Of a stretch of 11,801 bases of DNA, positions 7,607 through 11,801 are shown piece by piece; position 1 is the stretch's first letter; each line of letters begins with the position of its first letter. The stretch spans positions 1 through 11,801 of the forward strand of contig JASMDC010000065.1 in the NCBI GenBank assembly GCA_030753015.1. The letters are read 5' to 3'. The notes under the pieces are model-generated. The model saw only the letters and a list, made by a program, of their open reading frames with translations. It was not told the DNA's origin and searched no databases. Position numbers and translations under genes: made by a program. Origin of the DNA: Candidatus Undinarchaeales archaeon. GTDB lineage: Archaea > SpSt-1190 > JASMDC01.

Positions 7607-7614
7607 TATATATA
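7607..7614 (-). promoter_or_regulatory. TATA box of the metallopeptidase gene
   Basis: TATATATA lies in the 56-base gap between the CoA-binding gene and the peptidase gene, centred about 27 bases before the GTG start at 7583. At the usual archaeal TATA-to-start distance, transcription would begin at or within a few bases of the start codon, implying a leaderless message and a promoter separate from the gene upstream. Confidence 0.65.
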
Positions 7615-7639
7615 CGTAGTGGATTAATCCGGCCCGGCG

Positions 7640-8047
7640 TCAAAGTTCCGAGGGACTGCGGCCGAGCCCGTTGACGAGGGTGCACTCAAGGAGCACGGTG
7701 ATGCCGCTGCTCTCGAGCTCCTCGATCAGAGCGGGATCCTGTGTCCCCGGGTTAAGGATAGCGGCCTTGATCCCACGTTCCTGCAAATGTCCGACCAGTC
7801 CGGACCGCAGCACGATCTGTGGTTTTAGGTAGATGGATACGAGATCGATGTCACCCTCGATCGACCGGAGGTCGGGAAAGACCCGAAGCCCCTCGATCTC
7901 AGACTCGGTTGGGTGGACCGGATAGACGTTGTAGCCCGCCTCCACCAGCGCCCTGACCGCCTTGTTGGAGTAGCGGTCCCGCTTGGACGATGCACCGATC
8001 ACCGCGACGTTGTTGCCGTAATCGTTCCGGTACCTGTCGGCGCCCAT
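7640..8047 (-). CDS. CoA-binding domain protein (YccU-like)
   Basis: Small Rossmann-fold protein of 135 residues, the usual size of stand-alone CoA_binding_2 proteins. The nucleotide-binding strand and loop read NNVAVIGASSKRDRYSNKAV (residues 12-31), followed by GYNVYPVHPTESEIEGLRVFPDL, the family's second conserved block. The later segments DLVSIYLKP and ILNPGTQDPALIEE match the rest of the fold, which is related to the N-terminal domain of acyl-CoA synthetase (ADP-forming) and succinyl-CoA synthetase alpha. No catalytic activity is established for such short proteins. It is transcribed in the same direction as the citrate lyase and isocitrate dehydrogenase genes but has its own TATA-like element. 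The ATG at 8045-8047 is the only good start. Confidence 0.88.
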   Translation of the reverse strand: MGADRYRNDYGNNVAVIGASSKRDRYSNKAVRALVEAGYNVYPVHPTESEIEGLRVFPDLRSIEGDIDLVSIYLKPQIVLRSGLVGHLQERGIKAAILNPGTQDPALIEELESSGITVLLECTLVNGLGRSPSEL

Positions 8048-8069
8048 GGGACATTATGGAAAATTCGTT

Positions 8070-8078
8070 CTTTTAAAG
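8070..8078 (-). promoter_or_regulatory. TATA-like element of the CoA-binding gene
   Basis: Read on the minus strand this is CTTTAAAAG, centred about 27 bases ahead of the ATG at 8047. No ribosome binding site precedes that ATG, so a leaderless transcript is likely. The surrounding bases are GC-rich, so the A/T stretch stands out. Confidence 0.55.
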
Positions 8079-8123
8079 CTGGTGGAAAAGTCGGGTGACG
8101 CCCCGTCGAGCGCCGCCCTTTCG

Positions 8124-8162
8124 GTCGTATCCCGTCCTTCCTTCCAATCCCCTTCTCCCTAC
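8124..8162. repeat. 39-base direct repeat, copy A (beyond the idh stop)
   Basis: This copy matches 10546-10584 at 36 of 39 positions; all three differences are C/T or A/G changes. The plus strand is pyrimidine-rich and begins GTCGTATCCCGTCCTT. It lies about 108 bases beyond the isocitrate dehydrogenase stop, and the similarity stops sharply at both ends. Together the two copies bracket the dehydrogenase gene. Confidence 0.85.
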
Positions 8163-8234
8163 AGATTGAGGCCAGCCGCCCGGCGCGAGCGCCAGTGGCG
8201 AGTGGGGCGTGTACGGCAACCTCGACGGCAAGAT
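8163..8234. other. GC-rich non-coding stretch between repeat A and idh
   Basis: This short GC-rich segment lies between repeat copy A and the hairpins after idh. On the plus strand one frame reads GEWGVYGNLDGKMGGKP in protein-like fashion but has no start codon near it and runs on antisense into idh. It could be the eroded end of an older gene. I cannot assign it. Confidence 0.3.
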
Positions 8235-8268
8235 GGGCGGCAAACCGCCGCCCCTGATCTTTTATCAG
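8235..8268 (-). terminator. Twin stem-loops after idh, possible 3' end
   Basis: Two hairpins abut just beyond the dehydrogenase stop. One has the arms CTGAT and ATCAG (8254-8258 and 8264-8268), the other the arms GGGCGGC and GCCGCCC (8235-8241 and 8247-8253) around a 5-base loop. The second is strong, but no T-run follows it on the minus strand, so it may protect or process the mRNA end and not terminate in bacterial fashion. Confidence 0.5.
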
Positions 8269-8270
8269 TT

Positions 8271-10508
<2,238 letters not shown>

Positions 10509-10514
10509 TCACCT
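10509..10514 (-). promoter_or_regulatory. Ribosome binding site of the isocitrate dehydrogenase gene
   Basis: On the minus strand AGGTGA lies six bases before the ATG at 10502. With no clear TATA box in the 78-base gap, this suggests translation from a message that starts further upstream, probably shared with the citrate lyase gene. Confidence 0.65.
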
Positions 10515-10545
10515 GTTAACTTGACCTTGTCGGATTAGGCCCGAT

Positions 10546-10584
10546 GTCGTATCCCGTCCTTTCTTCCAGTCCCCTTCTTCCTAC
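10546..10584. repeat. 39-base direct repeat, copy B (at the aclA stop, upstream of idh)
   Basis: Partner of 8124-8162, 36 of 39 bases identical and in the same orientation. Its right end covers the TAG stop of the citrate lyase gene (10581-10583), so this copy may be the original and the other the duplicate. It lies 43 bases ahead of the dehydrogenase start. Confidence 0.85.
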
Positions 10585-11801
10585 TGGTACAGCACGTCGT
10601 CCCACGGGTGTCGGTAGAGCCCGGCCTTCAGCCTCTTCTGGTCCATTACGTGACCGATGAGACCGATGGACCGGCCCAGGACGAAGAGGCCGTTGAGGTA
10701 CCCCAGCTGGATGACCTCCTTGATCTCCTCGTCGCTGAACAGCTCCGGAAGCGACCTCATCATGTCCACGAAGAGGATGCCGATGCACCCGTCCACGTTG
10801 AGGATGAGGTTGTTCTTCTTGGCCGTGGTCACCTTCTCCACCTCCAGGGCGAAGTCCAGAAGCTCTGTTGCCGGGAAGTTCTTGTGAGCGAACTCCTGGA
10901 GCAGGGTCACCCGCATGTCCGGGTTCTGCACCGACTTGATGCGGTGGCCGATGCCTGGGATACGGATGTTCTTGGTCTTCATGTCCGACACGAACTCGTA
11001 CGGACCCAATCCGCGGTCGAATGCGTCGGTGAAGTGCCGTGCCGCGCCGTCGATGGCGCCGCCAAAGCGCGGGCCGATGGTAAGAAGCCCCGACACCAGG
11101 CTCGAGATGAGGTCCTTGCCCGCCCGGGATGCCACGATGGCGTTGTGAGCGCCGGACACGCACGGACCATGGTCGGCCGTGAGCTTGAGCACGATCTCGA
11201 TGAACTGCGTCGCCCACGGAGGCAGGTCCTTCTTGAACCACAGGTGGCCGAGGACCATGCCGATCCCGCGCTGGTCCTTGACGATGTCGGAGATGAGCAC
11301 GTGGTTGTACGTCAGCTCCTCGCCCCGGTCGTCGGCGATGGTGGAGATGAAGGTGGTGGGCTTGCGCACCTTGCCCAGCTTGAGCGCCTGGGCGTAGTCC
11401 ATGGGGGGCGGCGGCGGCTCCTCCTCGGGAACCTCCTTCACCTCGCCCTTGCGGACCAGGTCCTCGTACACCTCCTTGATCTTCGCGTCGAAGTCGTCGA
11501 AGCTTGCGGGAACGACGATCCCAACAGCCGCTAGCGCTTCGTTCTTGGCATCGGCCGTCTCTGCAGCCGAGTCGGCCTTGGCACCGGCGTGACCGAACTG
11601 GACCGAGGTTGGGAACACCTTAGCACATGTCCCCGTCACCCACATGACCAGGGGCTTGGTGATGCGGCCGTCCTTCACGGCCTCGTCGACGATCGTCCCG
11701 GCCGAGAAGAAGCCGACATCGATCTTCGAGACGCAGCCGGCGCCGGTGAGCAACGCGACGCCGACGTAGGTGAATTTGCCCGCCAGCCAGAGGTCCCGCT
11801 T
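10581..11801 (-). CDS. aclA: ATP-citrate lyase, C-terminal catalytic part (5' end cut by window edge)
   Basis: Cleaves citrate with CoA and ATP to acetyl-CoA and oxaloacetate. The frame is open to the right edge (first visible residues [20 protein letters not shown]), so the TTG at 11753 is internal; 406 residues are seen. The first part is the succinyl-CoA synthetase alpha-like domain, with [20 protein letters not shown] carrying the phosphorylated His (codon 11589-11591; His760 in human). A Glu/Pro-rich linker follows, then the citrate-synthase-like domain: [53 protein letters not shown] and the C-terminal [12 protein letters not shown]. Agreement with eukaryotic and bacterial enzymes is close along its whole length. 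The symbol follows bacterial usage, where the larger subunit is AclA; in plants this half is called ACLB. Whether the ATP-grasp half is fused or separate lies outside the window. It is upstream of, and probably co-transcribed with, the isocitrate dehydrogenase gene. Confidence 0.95.
   Translation of the reverse strand, partial: KRDLWLAGKFTYVGVALLTGAGCVSKIDVGFFSAGTIVDEAVKDGRITKPLVMWVTGTCAKVFPTSVQFGHAGAKADSAAETADAKNEALAAVGIVVPASFDDFDAKIKEVYEDLVRKGEVKEVPEEEPPPPPMDYAQALKLGKVRKPTTFISTIADDRGEELTYNHVLISDIVKDQRGIGMVLGHLWFKKDLPPWATQFIEIVLKLTADHGPCVSGAHNAIVASRAGKDLISSLVSGLLTIGPRFGGAIDGAARHFTDAFDRGLGPYEFVSDMKTKNIRIPGIGHRIKSVQNPDMRVTLLQEFAHKNFPATELLDFALEVEKVTTAKKNNLILNVDGCIGILFVDMMRSLPELFSDEEIKEVIQLGYLNGLFVLGRSIGLIGHVMDQKRLKAGLYRHPWDDVLYQ

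Noticed and set aside
10516-11241. Alternative minus-strand frame of 241 codons overlapping aclA
   Set aside because: It is an Arg/Pro/Gly/His-rich out-of-frame reading of a strongly conserved gene.
10608-11534. Long open frame (308 codons) on the plus strand opposite ATP-citrate lyase
   Set aside because: It mirrors the GC-rich codons of aclA, has a composition rich in Val, Leu, His, Arg and Asp with no known motif, and the minus-strand gene is certain.
11751-11753. TTG as the start of ATP-citrate lyase
   Set aside because: The frame stays open to the window edge and the residues before it ([14 protein letters not shown]) read like family sequence, so this codon is internal.

Overview
The window looks like a piece of a fairly GC-rich archaeal chromosome, most likely a euryarchaeon in the broad sense. 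The Thermoplasmatota are one possibility, but I cannot fix the lineage. The evidence is A/T-only TATA-like boxes about 27 bases ahead of start codons (leaderless style) at two genes, a TATA box with an A-rich BRE-like flank at a third, GGTGA-type ribosome sites, a VapBC pair with an AbrB-fold antitoxin, and an ATP-citrate lyase of the kind known from some methanogens. Several genes are standard metabolism. The less ordinary parts are the toxin-antitoxin island, a three-part iron-sulfur protein, and an isocitrate dehydrogenase gene that looks like a later insertion.

Layout, left to right. Bases 1-3982 (+) hold the 3' end of trpD followed by trpC, trpF, trpB and trpA, packed with 4-base overlaps (ATGA or GTGA) at three of the four junctions. 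Together they convert anthranilate and PRPP to tryptophan. Bases 3983-4146 are a non-coding gap rich in TATCCG/CGGATA motifs. Bases 4147-4830 (-) are an A/T-rich vapBC-type toxin-antitoxin pair with a strong palindromic archaeal promoter at 4844-4884. Bases 4875-5214 hold no convincing gene. Bases 5215-5928 (+) encode a protein with two CDGSH iron-sulfur domains around a ferredoxin-like middle.

From 5976 to the right edge every gene is on the minus strand. In the direction of transcription (right to left) they are: the C-terminal part of ATP-citrate lyase, a monomeric-type NADP isocitrate dehydrogenase, a small CoA-binding protein, and a gluzincin metallopeptidase resembling families M2/M3. 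ATP-citrate lyase and isocitrate dehydrogenase act on neighbouring steps of citrate metabolism. Known reductive TCA cycles (for example Chlorobium) use both, so the pair may form a citrate/2-oxoglutarate module. The isocitrate dehydrogenase gene is visibly less GC-rich than its neighbours and is bracketed by a 39-base direct repeat (36/39 identical) at 8124-8162 and 10546-10584, which suggests insertion next to the lyase gene.

No tRNA, rRNA, CRISPR array, transposase or integrase was seen.
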